From NCBI GenBank assembly GCA_018697195.1, contig CM031878.1, positions 37,270,283 through 37,334,282 on the forward strand: a DNA stretch of 64,000 nucleotides, written 5' to 3'. The notes under the pieces were generated by a model. It saw nothing but the letters and a program-made list of their open reading frames with translations, did not search any database and was not told where the DNA came from. Positions 34,101 through 47,534 of this stretch are shown piece after piece; the first letter of the stretch is position 1; each line of letters opens with the position of its first letter. The position numbers were made by a program, and so were the translations under genes. This stretch comes from Certhia americana (Eukaryota > Chordata > Aves > Passeriformes > Certhiidae).

Positions 34101-36327
34101 TTAATTTTTTAAATTGCATTCACCAAGATTAAAACAGAATATTTTCAACAGATAGCATGAAAATACAAAGTGTCCACATGAAGACAGACTATCATAAGTA
34201 TTGTCAATCAGAAAACTCAGTACACTTTTTATTTTGAAACAGTCTTGAAATATATGGTTGAGCCAGGAGGTTTGGTGAAGATTTCTAAATACTCACAAAC
34301 CCCTGGATTTCGTCTCCCAAGAGTTAACATAGATTAAATACCAGTTAAAAATTATTCCTTATTTTTATAATTCAAAATAAAATAAAATATTAGGACCAAC
34401 AAGGTACACATGCTCTGACAAATTGCAGTGTACTTTTTACTAGGTTAACAATGCAGTAACTTTGACATTGACTGTAATATGATCCAATTGAACTTTTCAG
34501 ATTCTGGCACTTTTATTGTCAAGTCTGGCCGTTTTGCTGGTGTTGTTGTTGAGGATGATGATGATATTATTATCAGCTGAATATATGTAGGTTACAGTGC
34601 AGGATTTTTTTACAGAGTGACAAAACACAAGCTCCTGCTTGAAACTGCTTTACATGCCAAATGAGGTTATGGAGAGTCTAGAAGTGGCAGCAAAAGTCAG
34701 TGCACAAAAGAGCTTGTGTCTTAAGATGCTAGTCTGGAATTTACCTTTAAGTCAACCTTCTACTTAGACAAAAAATGTACAAAATGTCAGTCATGGATGG
34801 GCAAACTAAGGATATTGCCGGTCTCCTGACACTGCACTATTTGGATATGATGGATGTGGGGAAATTTAATCCTTCCAGAGGGAATCAGGTGGCACTGTCA
34901 GGAGAAAAAGTGCAAACAATTTTGTACTGGAAAAAACTTTCCATTTTAGTCTTTCTGTGCCAAAAACATTACAGTCTCCAGCTGTTCTGTGTTAAATACT
35001 AAATCTACTGGAGAAAAGAATCTTAGAGAAAAGGTTAAACACAGAATAGCAAGTTCTATTGTTTGGATTATGTTTAGATCACATAAAACATGCTAAAAAT
35101 CATTTCCCAGGCACTGCTAAAACATCTGCTTTCTGGATTAGGAAGCTAGATGTTCAAATCCAAGTTGGGAAAAAGCCCTGATAGCCACAAGCTGTTTTCT
35201 TTAAAGGCCCTTTGCTGCAAACAAGTGAATTGAGTGTTTGTGATATCTTCCTACTATCCCAGAAGTCAGTCTGAGCAGACGGAGAAAGAAAGCAGATGTC
35301 CTACAGACTGAGACACTGTTGTTTGAAGAACAATGCAAGTAATCTTAAAAAAACCAGTTATTTAATTTGGACTTTCCTTTATGTCATCCCTCAACTAAAA
35401 TCTAATGTTTTCATCTGTCCTTTTAAATACAGAAAAAAGACTGGAAGTGTCTGGTTCTTTGAATTTTCACTGACTGTTTAGCTCTGTATATCAGTTTTCC
35501 ATCAATTCAGGGAATCCCAGCATTCATGCTGGCAGTCTCATATTTTCCTGTATGCATTACATTTTCTATACAGGTGGTTTATTAGTTTCCATTTAGAATA
35601 GCACCTCACTTGGGACCATGACTTTTAACTTCTTTAAGCTATAAATGCCAATTTTACTGCAAAAGCTGAATACCTTAGGTCAGCAGGGCAGAATTTGCTC
35701 TGAAGAGTGCTACAGAATCTTATGATATCACTATAAATCACTGATATCTGGCATTCCTTAAAAATCCCCTGATTTCTAGACATGTTCTTACTCAATAAAT
35801 AATATTCCTATTATCCCACAAGTATTCCTATTCTTGTGGTAGTCAAGGAAACTACCCCTCCCCCCCAAACACTTGAATATATGAATTAAAGTTCCCTTAA
35901 TCTATTTTTTGAAATCTTGTAATTTTAAGCCCATCTCGTGATTTCAGGAATGACTCACAGCTTTTTAATTTTAGAAGATCAGAGTACTGTAATGGAACAC
36001 AGAAAGCTGGCTACAGAGTGTTGACTCTTTTTGCCTTCCCTGGCTGGCTTGCATAATTGAAGACAGATGAAAACATATTCTGGTCAACATTTTCAGAGCT
36101 GTTTTGAGGTCAGATTTGTGAATAGAGATAGATGAAAACATCTTGTAGTTACTTTTTGGTAATTGGTTTTTAATTAGTTGTTTGTAAAAAGTATTTTCTT
36201 TGTTTCACCAAAGTTATGTGTTACGTGAATGCTGAAAGCATCAATAAGAGACCAAATAGTCATCTAAAAAGAAATCCATCTTTTTCCTGAAAACACCAAA
36301 TATTCCAAATATTCTCCACAATTTTTC
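31153..36327. other. Non-coding, gene-poor
   Basis: AT-rich sequence without recognised gene or element. Short ATG/ATT-type trinucleotide stretches occur near 34545-34575. Confidence 0.5.
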
Positions 36328-36540
36328 TTGAATTTCATTTATTCTGATTACAGTACTATAACCTGCAAATTACTCTGGATCTTAAAATGTTTCCTGAATG
36401 TAATTAGTACAGAATTAGCTGTCCACAGATTATGCATGCTGCAATGCCTTGCATTTTATGTACCAATTAAAAAATGCCTAATCAAAGGTCACTGCTACAG
36501 TGAAAGTACAAAGTCTGTCACACATGCTAATGGCTGAGTG
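36328..36540. promoter_or_regulatory. Candidate conserved non-coding element (unverified)
   Basis: A repeat-free stretch with closely spaced homeodomain-type TAATTAG and GAATTAG cores and an octamer-like ATTATGCATGC near 36430. A 69-codon plus-strand frame covers it but looks like chance. Suggested only by texture and motifs. Confidence 0.2.
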
Positions 36541-39500
36541 TATGGAAACTGGAGTATACATTTGATCAGATCACCTAGATAGGATGTAAATACTTGTGAA
36601 TATGCAAACTCCAGTAGATTTGGGTAGGGGAGAAGCAAGCCATTACACATTCATAATATATTCACAAGTTTTTGCCCAGTAATTGATCAACTCTATCATA
36701 AATGTGCTTACTCTCAAATTTAGAGGTATCAGCCTGCTTTAGGTGCTTCTACACATGACTGTGTCCTTAATGCTCACTCAGAATCACTGGGAATAGGCTG
36801 ATTTAGAATAGACTATGAACACATAGTCTACCCCACCATGGAGTTATATCAAAGATTTTATGGAAGTGCCACACTGATGATCTAGTTTTGCAAGGCTGAA
36901 GCCAATGTATTGCTGAAGACCTCTGAGCCTTAGGGAAGGTTTGGTGCAGGAGATGAGAACAGCCTAGGAGGTCACAGTTAGATTGCATGATCTGCAGTGT
37001 CCGTTTGTTGAAATGCACCTAGGGCTAATTTGCTTTTATGTTTTGAATCACTGGATAGACTAAGACCAGAAATCATTACATACAAACAGGACACAGGTGA
37101 AGGCTGAGACTTTCTACTTAGTTAATGAAACTGAGGGTGTATGATAACTTGGCACTGCTTGTCTTTCAACTTTCTTAAGCTGTAGTTTACTGCTGTATCC
37201 TGGAAGTTCAAATTACACTCACCTTGTACAATAGTGCTTGGCCCGGGTTGAGTAAAGCTTAATGGTGCTAGATTCTGAGGCAAGGCAAGGCAGTATTTCA
37301 GGTTTTGGGGGTGTAACCATCAAGACACATGGAGACAAGCGTAATTCCATCACACTTGGCACAAAGGAGACCATGCATCATGTCACGCAGATGGTAGCAT
37401 TTACATTATAATTGAAACCAGAGACACCAAAGGTTATTTAGCATTTGCAAAGCATCTCAGTAGATGATTAATGAATTAAGGTAGCTTACGATTTTCAGAA
37501 AGCTGAGTGTTATCACTTTATTTGACAGCCTATCCCAAGACAGATAATTATGTTTCTGTTGACCTTTTTTGTCCTTTTGTCTTCCCTTTATCCTGCTCAT
37601 GGCCACATTTTATTCTTTCCCCTTCTTACCTCTTCTTCTCTTTCCTGTGTTACCCTGAGGCAGGTAGAATGAGAATCCCCATGGAAATGAGTCATGTTTC
37701 CTGTGTTTTATCTTTCCCTGGTCTGAATATCTTCATCCTTCTACCCAAACTCTAATGGTTAAATCATATTTTGTTGGATAAAACCTATATCTCCAGTAAG
37801 GCTTTATTTTCTGAGAAGTCTCTCTGTGATGTCATTTACTCCAGTTGTTCAGTTCGTTGTAAACAAAGGTTAAGACTTTTGAAAAAAACTTTTTGTTTTT
37901 TTGGACAACAAGGCAAGCTTTCCAGAAATCATAAAAATTATTCAAAATGGTAAAGAAACTGGTAACAAAAAAAAGTTCTCAGTTTTCTGACTTTGGTTCT
38001 ATGTTTTTTCTCCAATTCAGTTTTGGTTTCCTGTAAAAACAACAACTGGTTTCACATTGATCTTAATGAGAAAATATAGGCTACACAGGAAACATTAGCA
38101 TCAAAATAATGCTGGTTTTCTTATTTAGTAACATCATTTGCAAGACTGAAGACGTCTTCTCTTGGAAAACACTTGTTTTTCTCATATATTACTGGAGCAA
38201 TTTCATTAATTGGTTGTTTTCCTGCTGGTTGTTATTTATCTGATCTGTCTCAGTTTTCAGATACTGTGGCACAGAATTGGAGTCTAGTCACATAATACTG
38301 CTTTTGATCCATTTTTGTGCAGTATAAACCTTTTATAAAGCAACATATGAATTACTGGAATAATTATATTGTTGATGTTCAATTTTTGTTTTTCAAACAC
38401 AGTCTGTATATAAAACTAATTCTGAAAGGAATGCAAAGGTTTTCTCAATGCAAAGAATTTCTCAAGTCCCAGCATTCTATAGTTACAAAATCTTTGGCAT
38501 TTATTATGGAAAAGGTGTGTAAAGTAAGAAAAGACACAAAACCATAAGGTGATGGTTATGGCATCAGTATCCCCCTTGAAATTTTACCTGTGGCCATCCA
38601 GCACATTGTGTATCCAGCACTCCTCCAGTTCACTGGTGACAATCCAATCCTTCTCTGTTCCTGAGCTGCCAAGTAGAGGAATAAATTCTCCAGTGAGAGA
38701 ACATTACTGAGTAGATTTTAGTCAACTGCTTAGGCACCTTGTCCAGCATTTTGTCCAACTGGGCTTTTTGGCTCTTTTTTAGGCTGCCTGTGGCCTTTGG
38801 TATCTGGGGCAATGCAGAGTACATCAACATGAACAGACAATTTTGAACATATTGGCTGCTTATCTTAAACTCTATGTGGGTATCTAGAAGGTCCAAAATT
38901 GTCCCACGCCAGGTGTGAGATGCACTTCTTTTGTTGAACATTTCCTTGGTCACACCAAGGGCAAGGTAAGGTAAGATCATTGGTAATTGCATGATAAAAG
39001 CTGTTAAAAACCTTCATCTTTCTGTGCAATCTGAAACAATGCATAATAATATTTTAATTTTTCATTTGTTGAAAGAGCTAGCCCATCTTCCAGTGGTTCA
39101 GATGAGGCACAGGTTCTTCCACTAACATCAACAGGAATTGATCGGAGCCTGGAAGGAGACCTACCATGACAGTGAGAACACACTGTTGATGTGGAGCTAA
39201 TAACAGCTCTTGAGAGATATGCAGAAACAATAGAAGAGTGTAAAAGGAGTGGTAAAAAAGAACAGCAGTTCTATCTCTGGATTACAACACAATTACTATA
39301 TTGCATAGATGTTTTAATTTTTATTTACAGGAGTAAATGTTTCCTGTCTCAGTAATTAGAACAACTAAACCTATAAACCTGCATTTCTTTCTGTAGGTTA
39401 CTTATGAAATTTACAAATTTTGCCTAAATAATTTCATGATTGAGGGAATGACTCAATTATGTGTGTTATTATTTGTGGGAGGACGAAGTGTCCTCTCAGT

Positions 39501-42500
39501 GCCCCTGTTTTACACCTCATGCTTGTTTCCATCTTCCCCATTCTGCAAGAAATGGTTTGTTCTCTCCACGCAGACCTAGCACTTGTAGCCCAACTCTCCA
39601 ACTTCCTTTTCTCCTGCTTGCAAATGCTTCCTTACTAAAGGCACTGACTGAGCAAAGGAGACTTGCTCTGTAGCTGCACCTTTTCTCATCTTGCATGTGT
39701 GCCCGTGAGAACTGCTAAGCCCAGCATCACCATTGCCTGCCAGATAGAGACATCCATCTCTGAACCAGGATTAGGAGGCATCAGAAGTGGTCAGAGTATC
39801 CTGTAAAACCAGCATATCATCTAACAACAGCCTTTGACGTGTTTATGTAATTTGCTAATACTTTGACATAGCTTTTATTTTGCTGAATTTATGTGGTAAA
39901 CACTAAGTATACATAAAGTTAAAGTACAAGTTCTCTGACATTTAAAGGACGTTTTACCACAGGAGCAAGTACTGAGAGTTTGAAATGCTCATTGATACAG
40001 AAGGCTACTGCAGATACAGCTTTTCCCAAGAAGGTTATAACAAACTGGTGTGGTTCAGTTTTTAGACATGCTTTACATTTTCAAAGAGTAAGGATAAGAA
40101 CCAAATATTTAACCTAGTAGCTTTCTAACAGACATAAGTTGGAACCATTCCAGTCCACTTTAACCCCTGGACATAATGTTTACTCATTAGACAGTTGAAT
40201 GCCAGCTGTTATAACACGCACGGCTCTGCTCCAGCACACTGCACAAGTAGGTGTATTTATACAAGCTTGAGGGATTACTTACAGACAAATAACACACATA
40301 AGATGATGCTAATAGACAGCTATACTATAGAAAGCAGAGCAAGGGAAAGGATTCATGTTCAAAAGAAGTCTGTGGTTTCCAAAATAAAATGTGCAGGCAA
40401 ATTTCTGCTCTACTCACAGAGAAAATCATCAGGAATACAACACGGCAGGATTTATTTACAGTGCGTGGCACATTTGCTCTGCAGTTCTGTTTGAAGTGGT
40501 CAAGAGCCATGTAAAGTTTAAATTCTGCAGAATTTAAATTTGTTTACTTTTATTTTCCTTGGAGCCCTAAGTCATATTTCTCCTTTTAACCCTGTATAGT
40601 TCCAAGTGTGATAACAAAATACAAACCAGGATTTTTTTACAAGTTTCTGTGTTTAATTGTCTCTCAGACAGAATCTAGCCATGATCCTTTTCCCATTTCC
40701 CTCTACCCAAGTCTATAAAGCCACCTGTCTTTCTGTCTCACTCTCTTGCTCACAGACAAGTCCACTGGGATGCCAGCCTCCTTTGCTGCTAACCCTAGCT
40801 TTGGCAACCTCAACCTTTTCAACATTATGTATGGTCATGCACTCATCTAAAAGTGCTCTGTAAACTGGCAGCTTTCCTGCTGCTTGAATGCTCTTAGCCT
40901 CATCATATTGCTCTGATTCATAGATGTGTGTAATTAATTCAGAGCAAGAAGGTCTCTTAAGCCTTTCAAGGAGCCATGTTTATCAAGCCCATCAAAAGTT
41001 TTGGCTCTCTGACTCTTGTCAGAACTATGTAATCTTAATTCCTGTGCCTGATTTAGTTATTGAAATCCCAGCTTATAGCATTTTCCTATTAAATATGCAG
41101 TTTCCCAAAGGCCAGTTGAAATATCTAAGCACTTGGAATGAAAAACAGTTGGACTTTTGGCAAATATGTGATATCCACTTTTCAGATGTAGAAATTACTC
41201 TGGGTCATTATTGTTGTTGGAAGCAGTCTTTGCAGGCTGAAGAGATACTGTTTTATTAGAGGGATATGGTCAGAAAGTGACATTGTCTTAATTTGTACCA
41301 TGGATTAATTTGCAGAAGTTCCGGATAACATACATTTCCTATAGACCCATTTGGGGTGATTAGATGCATTGCCTAATACCTAGTGGACAGGGTGAAGAGG
41401 TTTCAGGGCCTTCTTCCCATCATCACACTTATGCTTCCTCCTGTGAGTGTTTCAGGCACACTGTCTTTAACTGGTTTCCCTTATGATGAAATGAGGTCAT
41501 GAATAGACCTCTGGTGTTTCACAATTGAATTGAAAGGGTTTATGTTTATAGAGTGTTTTGAACATGCACGTACCAAGAAAAAATATAGCCAGTCCCACTT
41601 TATTTGTAAAGTCCAAAGTGTGGTTTTCTGTGATTTAACACCTATGTTTATAAGTGAACTGTTACATGGGGGAATAGTTAGCCCTATAAGGAAACAGCAA
41701 TATTTTCACTAATGGCAGCAGGAAAAAAAAGAGAATAAAAACCATTAATTGCCTATAGGAAGAGGGTGCTGAGCTAACACTGTCTATCTAGACAGCAAAA
41801 CTCAGGTGCTGCTTTACCATACAGTTCTGTCTACTTTGCCTGGATGACAAAGTAAAAGTTTATGTTGATTTTTACCCTTTCTGGCAATATCCCCAAATCA
41901 ACCAAAAAACCAACCATTTTGAAATTCAGCTCAGACACTGCAGGCTGTGGCTTCCCCCTGGCTCAAAGATAGTGCATAGTGCCCATCAGAAGCGTGGTCA
42001 TTCTGGTAACATTGCCAAGGGATAAAGAACAGAAAGGTATTTATTTTAAGAAATCCTGCATATTAACAGTGAAACATGTAGTTTTTGAATCTGGGACCCG
42101 ATGCCATGGAGACAGAGAAATCTCTGTTTCCCACAAAAAGAGAAGGCAATTCCCTCTAATCCCAGCAGCAGCAATCAGCTGCTGCTTTCTTTCAGATTTT
42201 CATTGCAGACAGCTTTGAATGTCCAGGCTTAGATCAGAAGGGAGTTTAAGACTTCCTGTGATGTCACTGTTTCCAGAGGCATGCTGAAGTCTTTGCAGTC
42301 AAGGATGAGCTAGGAGTGGGAGGAGTTCCTGTTGGGAAAGTTGGCAGGCAAATATTATCTCAGTATTTCTAGAGTCACAAGTCCAGCTCAGGTTGCAGGA
42401 GTAGGAAGCAGCAGTGGGATAGGTAAAGGAAGTGTGTAGTCCTTGTAGTCCTAACTGGACTTCTCTCCTTGTACTCTAAATTAGAACTGGTTTGTCTCTC

Positions 42501-43839
42501 CCTAACACTGTCGAACAGCTTGTGTACTAGCAAGGAGATGGAGATATTAAAGGAATTAGTTCTTTTCCATCTTTCCAAACAATGTAGAATGGATTATTAC
42601 AGAATTTCTGTTCCTACAGAGGTTAGAGCAAATTAATACCAAGTGCATTAGAAAGCATAGTATAGCTGTTTGCTTATCACCCAGCAGAGTTTTGCAGGCC
42701 TCGTGACATGCTGACGTTAGGCTCTCTTTCAGCTTTCAGACAGGCTGGTTTTTTCAAGGCTACTTTTGCCAGCCAAACACTGCCTTTATTATTATTGCCA
42801 ATACCTGGGTAAGCAATGTGCAATACTGGGAAATACTGACCACTCAACTTAGTGAGAGCAGGGGACTTGAGGGAGCTGTCTGGGAAGGGTCAGCAGGCAA
42901 TGAGCAGCTGCAAGTGTGTCAGGGTCAAGCATTCATTTCCACCATCTTCCTTTCCAACAGCATTTGTTTATCTCAAGAGAATGTGTGAGAGATGGTCTGG
43001 AGTCCAGCTGATTTCAGAAGCTGTTCAATGAAAGTGAGGTATCTCCCATGGTCTAAGTTCCATGCTGACAGGATTCAAATCCCCTTGTCAGATGAGGTGA
43101 AATCAACATCTGTGCTCCCAAATGAATGCCTCCATTTTCACAAAAGCATCTTCCTCAGAGATTCAGACTAAAACACTTAGATTTTAAATTTGATTGTAAA
43201 GCAGGTTCTTTAAGGTATTCAGCATTCAGAATGATAAGAAAAGGGTTTTACAGGTCTCCAAATTTGCCAGAGTTAAATTAAAACTTTCAGCTGTTGTGAC
43301 TTTGTAATTAAGATGGTTGAGGGCCTCTTTGCTCTCTCATTGCATGCTTAAGTCTTCAATATTGTAGTAAAAGAAAATTTCACTGTAATTTTTTTCATAT
43401 TAAGGAAGGAAACTAAGTAATGTTCAGACACTGATATAGGCTTTACTGAATAAATGATTTTAAAAAGCTGTCTGCCACATTCACATATTGAAAAACAAAA
43501 AATATTGAAAGGTTAATGGTAAACAATTTTGGGGACATTTTGTTGAACCAATTCTAGCTTCATATGCAAGTCTACCTCTAACATTGTGAAAGTAATAGTC
43601 TTTCTGCAATGCATAGGTAAACCAATCTGCCATCCACATGTTCTGCTAATACTGGCAGCCAGCCAAGGAACAAATCTCAATTAACCAGAATAGGCTGAAG
43701 AAAGCACAAATGTAGAATTCAGGCAAATTACAAAAAATTGCCATCATTCAAACATGCCTCTCATTTGAAATCTAGATATAAGCTGCCCTGAAATGTCAAA
43801 AGTACACTTGAAAAAGCTTGGTAGGCTTGAGCAGCTTGA
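36541..43839. other. Non-coding, gene-poor, one unexplained open frame
   Basis: No gene is recognised in this 7.3-kb stretch. The minus-strand frame at 38630-38992 (120 codons, ATG start) encodes a lysine-rich, partly amphipathic product that looks more protein-like than its neighbours, but I cannot match it to a family. It could be a relic of a retroposed gene or chance. Confidence 0.45.
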
Positions 43840-44830
43840 TAATTGTCAAGAGGCAGCACAATATGAAGCCACTTCACTGGAACACAGCCTGGATGTTTTT
43901 AAAATGCATCATATCGAAGCCAGCACTTGTTTTGCTTCCTGGTCAGAGTAGCCAAATAATACAATCTCTCTCTAAATAAACAAATGGCGCTCATAGGCTG
44001 CTAAGACTTTTTTTCAAATATTCAGGCTCAGATCCCATCAGCTGCCTCTAAGCTCAAACAGACTGCCCTCTATACTGGCTGGCAGGAAGGAGATTTTATC
44101 TCTTGTGTGCTTAGGCCCCCATAATTGCATCTCACTCCTGACTCCTTCCAAATAACGAGTGTATCCTCTCCACAGTTTGCAGAACACATGCAGAGGAAAT
44201 AGCAGGGCTGCAAGCTAACTGGCACAGAAATTCCAAACAGATGATGGAAAAAGCGGTTGTCAAACTGAGAGCACTTGAGAGATTTTCTTCATCCAAGAGG
44301 ACTGTATATAATCCAGTAAATAGCCTCCCCTGGAATTGATTGACCCTATCTTAAGCAAGCTGTTACTTATTATTCCAGTACCATTTTGCCAAACACTCTT
44401 TTAACGTAGACAGGAAGATTCCAAGGGATAATATTCCCCCATTATTGGCAGGCATATAAAGTACACTTGAAAAAAGAAGGGGGACAAAGAGGCCCAAAAG
44501 CAATAAATGATGCTTTGGAGGGGCAAAAGAATCTCATAAAACAGGGTTATTTCTCCAAGATTCTTACAATAAAACAAGGTAATTAAAATAATTCCAGAAA
44601 ACTAATGCTTGCTTTGCTGAGATGTTCCTTGAGACAATGATGTGTTTTCCCCACTTGTCCTTGAAGCCCTCGAGCATTTACTTCAGCTCCTTCAGAAGTA
44701 GCCTGCATTACTCAGTACTGAAACAAAGTATTTTCAGGCCCTATTTTCAGGTAAAGCACCCATGAGTCATTAAGAACTAGGCACAGCTCATGGTGTTAGC
44801 ATTTCCTCATCTCTGGAAGCTTTCCTGCCT
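43840..44830. promoter_or_regulatory. Candidate conserved regulatory block (unverified)
   Basis: About 1 kb free of simple repeats and mobile elements, of even composition, with dense motif-like words: ATAATTGCATC (44121 region), CAAATGGCGC (43981 region), AATAAATGATGC (44502 region) and GTAATTAAAATAATT (44579 region). It has no open frame of note. This texture is common in developmental enhancers, and GAS1 is the nearest gene known in the window. No comparison was possible. Confidence 0.25.
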
Positions 44831-45377
44831 CATTAAGATGCCCACTTTCAAAAATAACACCTAATTACCAATAGCAATTCAACAAATACTTCTGACAGGA
44901 CAAGCAAAATTGTTTTCTCAGTTGCTGAGATAAAAGTATGAAGCCAAACCTGCAGACTGCATAAATATTCCTGCCTCTTTTTAGGCCCAGAGGATAGCAC
45001 TAACAAACACCAGCTGAGGACTGGACTCCCATCTAAGTTCAAAGAAAATTTCCTTAGCAATTATAGACATGAATGGAGTTTGCTGTGAAATAAGAGAATT
45101 GGTATAGTTTCACCCTAAAATCTGTGCTCAGGGTTTGCCACACATGCCCAAGGTGCCTGGTATGGCACCCTCTTCGTTCACCTCAATCTTTGGGGTTATC
45201 GCCACCTGCACCCTGTTTAGCCTGTGTTCATGGGATCCTTTTAAAATGGTGTTTCATGGGCAATTCTACCCTTTCTACCTAGATTCACTTCAAGAGTAGA
45301 CAAAACTCCTGTGAAACAAAATAACTTCATTTAGAGTAAAAAAGAAAATAAGATTGGGAAAAGATTGGTACTCCTTT
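44831..45377. other. Non-coding, no recognised feature
   Basis: Ordinary AT-rich sequence leading into the A-rich tract. Confidence 0.45.
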
Positions 45378-45441
45378 AAAAAAAACCCAAAAAAACCAAA
45401 CAAGCAAAAAAACAAACAAAAAAACTCCCCCCAAAAAAACA
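45378..45441. repeat. A-rich low-complexity tract with C interruptions
   Basis: A runs broken by CCC, CC and single C or G bases, ending in a CTCCCCCC block. Similar in type to the tract near 31100 but shorter and less pure. Confidence 0.88.
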
Positions 45442-46784
45442 GAGAAGGGATTTCTATAACAGGATCTTGAGGGGTCATCTACTCTGTCAGAAGTGCTCCC
45501 TGTCACTGCAGCCAGATTCTTGTTCAACCTTTTTTTTTTTTTTAAGAAACCTGCAAAAATTATATTTCCAGATACCTTAGTACATACTATTGCAGCACTT
45601 CACGGTCTTACTGCTAGAAATAATTGTCTCCAAACTACTTAATACACCTTTGGTATAACTTAGACTCAGTGGACATAGAATAAAAATTATAGTTTCCTTT
45701 TACATATTTTAAGAATACAGTAACCACTGTAGTACGCTCTTCTTCAGATTTAGTTAAGACACCCTCTTGCTCCACTCTTTTTTGCAGTCAGTACTTTCTA
45801 GATTCCTCATTATTATCCCTCAGACTCTCAGTGGTCTTCTCCATGCCTGGACTGCAAAATCCTATCTTCAGAACTTCGTATCTGTACTGACATACTTCCC
45901 CTGTCACCCTCATCTTCTTTTCTGTTCTACATCTCTTTGGCCAGTCCTCTCCCATGTCATCTTTGCATAGCTGCCTCCATGTAACTCAGAAAGCAATGAA
46001 GTTGCATTAACCCATAATAAAATAAGTCTTCAGATGGTTTCATCTTCATTGCAGTGATGAAGCTTGCTGACCTCTGTTCTGAGAATATGTCTTCTATGGG
46101 AGTTTTCCTTGTGCATTGCTTGCCTGGTGACCTTACTATGCCTTCAGACCTTGTGTTCCTTCTTCATGTTCCTCCTACAAAGTCACTTACTGTCAGCTTG
46201 GACTGTTGAAAGGGATAAAAAGTTCATGTTGGTCTCAGGTTACCTCTCTTGTGACAACTTCATTACAAATCCATTTGCCCTAACAGGGTTAGTAACTTGT
46301 TTTTCAGCTTACTTTTATTTTTGAGCTCTGTGGGATGATTCTGCATTAACATCAGGCAATACCCTGTCCTGTTTTTGTCTGACTGCAAAGTTTCCTCTGA
46401 GAAACTGAGATGAAACCAATTCTCAAATTTCCCTACTTTTAATCTCAGGGGAGACTTTGGTTCCTGAATTCTGAAGGTGTCTTTGCATTCTTTTCCTATA
46501 GTTTATATGAAAAGGAAAGGATAAACTGCCCTCAGACTTGTCTGAGCTCTGATTAAGTCAGAACTAAACAACTGTGAAACAGTTCAGGAGATAGCATTAT
46601 GAGGACAGCGTTTCAATGTGTTCATTTAAGTACGTAGCCCTCAGTTCTATCATCTTTCACAAAACTTGTTTTGAAAGACTTCGGCTTCATAGCTTGGTTA
46701 GTGAATTGGTAACCAAGTACTGAAACTTTCTGCACTCAGGCACTTTCAGTGCCACAGCCTATGCTGAAGAATTATTAGGGACAT
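45442..46784. other. Non-coding, gene-poor
   Basis: Contains a T-run at 45531-45543. Nothing else was recognised up to the solo LTR. Confidence 0.5.
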
Positions 46785-46789
46785 GTATG
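46785..46789. repeat. Target-site duplication, left copy (GTATG)
   Basis: Five bases directly before the LTR start, identical to 47530-47534 directly after its end. Confidence 0.85.
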
Positions 46790-47529
46790 TGTTATGGGTT
46801 GCAGTGCAAACTGTAACCCAAACTGTGTGTTCTATCACCATCTGATCAAACTGGGGTGTGTGGGGATGGTGTAATTGTCTGTCAATGGCCAACTGTCAAT
46901 AAACCTGCTGGGGCAGTTTTCTTATCTCTTCCACAACCCAGCCTCCCTCCAGGGAGAGATCTTCTGCTAATGGGCCATTGAGTCTCACTGATGGAATTAC
47001 GTCATCCCACTGGGAAATGATCCAGACAGGGGGAGGAGCCAAGTATTCCTACCTGGATAAAAATCTGGGATAAAAATCTGGGAGTTGGGACATCAAGGCA
47101 GCCTTTTCCACTGGATTCTCAGAGGGCGACCAGGCCCATCTATCACCACTGGATCTTCAGTGAAAAACTCCACTTTTCTCCAGGAGCATCACTTCAACAG
47201 AGCCACATCTGCCACTGGGACTGCAGCCACCATGGAATGGGACTGCCACCAACACCCTGACCCACAGGGTGTCAGGTTGTACCCTGACTCTGTCAGGGGG
47301 TTTCTTTCTTTCTTTCTGTCTTTTTCTCCTTTGTAATACTGCGTATGTTTTGGCTTTTTTTCTTACTTTAGTTCCCCTAATAAAGAACTGTTATTCCTAT
47401 TCCCATATCTTGGCCTGAGAGCCCCTTAAATTCAAAGTTATAATAATTTGGAGGGAGGGGATCTAAATTCTCCATTCCAAGGGAGGCTCCTGCCTTCCTT
47501 AGCAGACACCTGTCATTCAAACCACAACA
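46790..47529 (+). mobile_element. Solo LTR of an endogenous retrovirus (ERVL-like)
   Basis: A 740-bp LTR bounded by TG...CA with short inverted ends (TGTTATGG at the left, CCACAACA at the right, complementary but for one base). A perfect 5-bp duplication of host DNA flanks it, and 5 bp is typical of ERVL-type integrases. Inside, plus-strand features appear in LTR order: a TATA-like GATAAAAAT within a 13-bp tandem duplication (47057-47069, 47070-47082), a TTTC repeat (47303-47320) and an AATAAA signal at 47379-47384. No gag, pol or env sequence flanks it, so the provirus was lost by recombination between its LTRs. An 83-codon open frame inside (47085-47336) is not a gene. The subfamily is not assigned. 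Confidence 0.88.
47379..47384 (+). terminator. LTR poly(A) signal AATAAA
   Basis: A canonical hexamer about 145 bases from the LTR end. It sets the plus orientation of the LTR together with the upstream TATA-like repeat. Confidence 0.7.
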
Positions 47530-47534
47530 GTATG
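47530..47534. repeat. Target-site duplication, right copy (GTATG)
   Basis: Matches 46785-46789 without mismatch. Confidence 0.85.

Noticed and set aside
47085..47336. 83-codon frame inside the LTR
   Set aside because: It lies wholly in LTR sequence, has no homology to retroviral proteins that I can see, and ends in the TTTC repeat.
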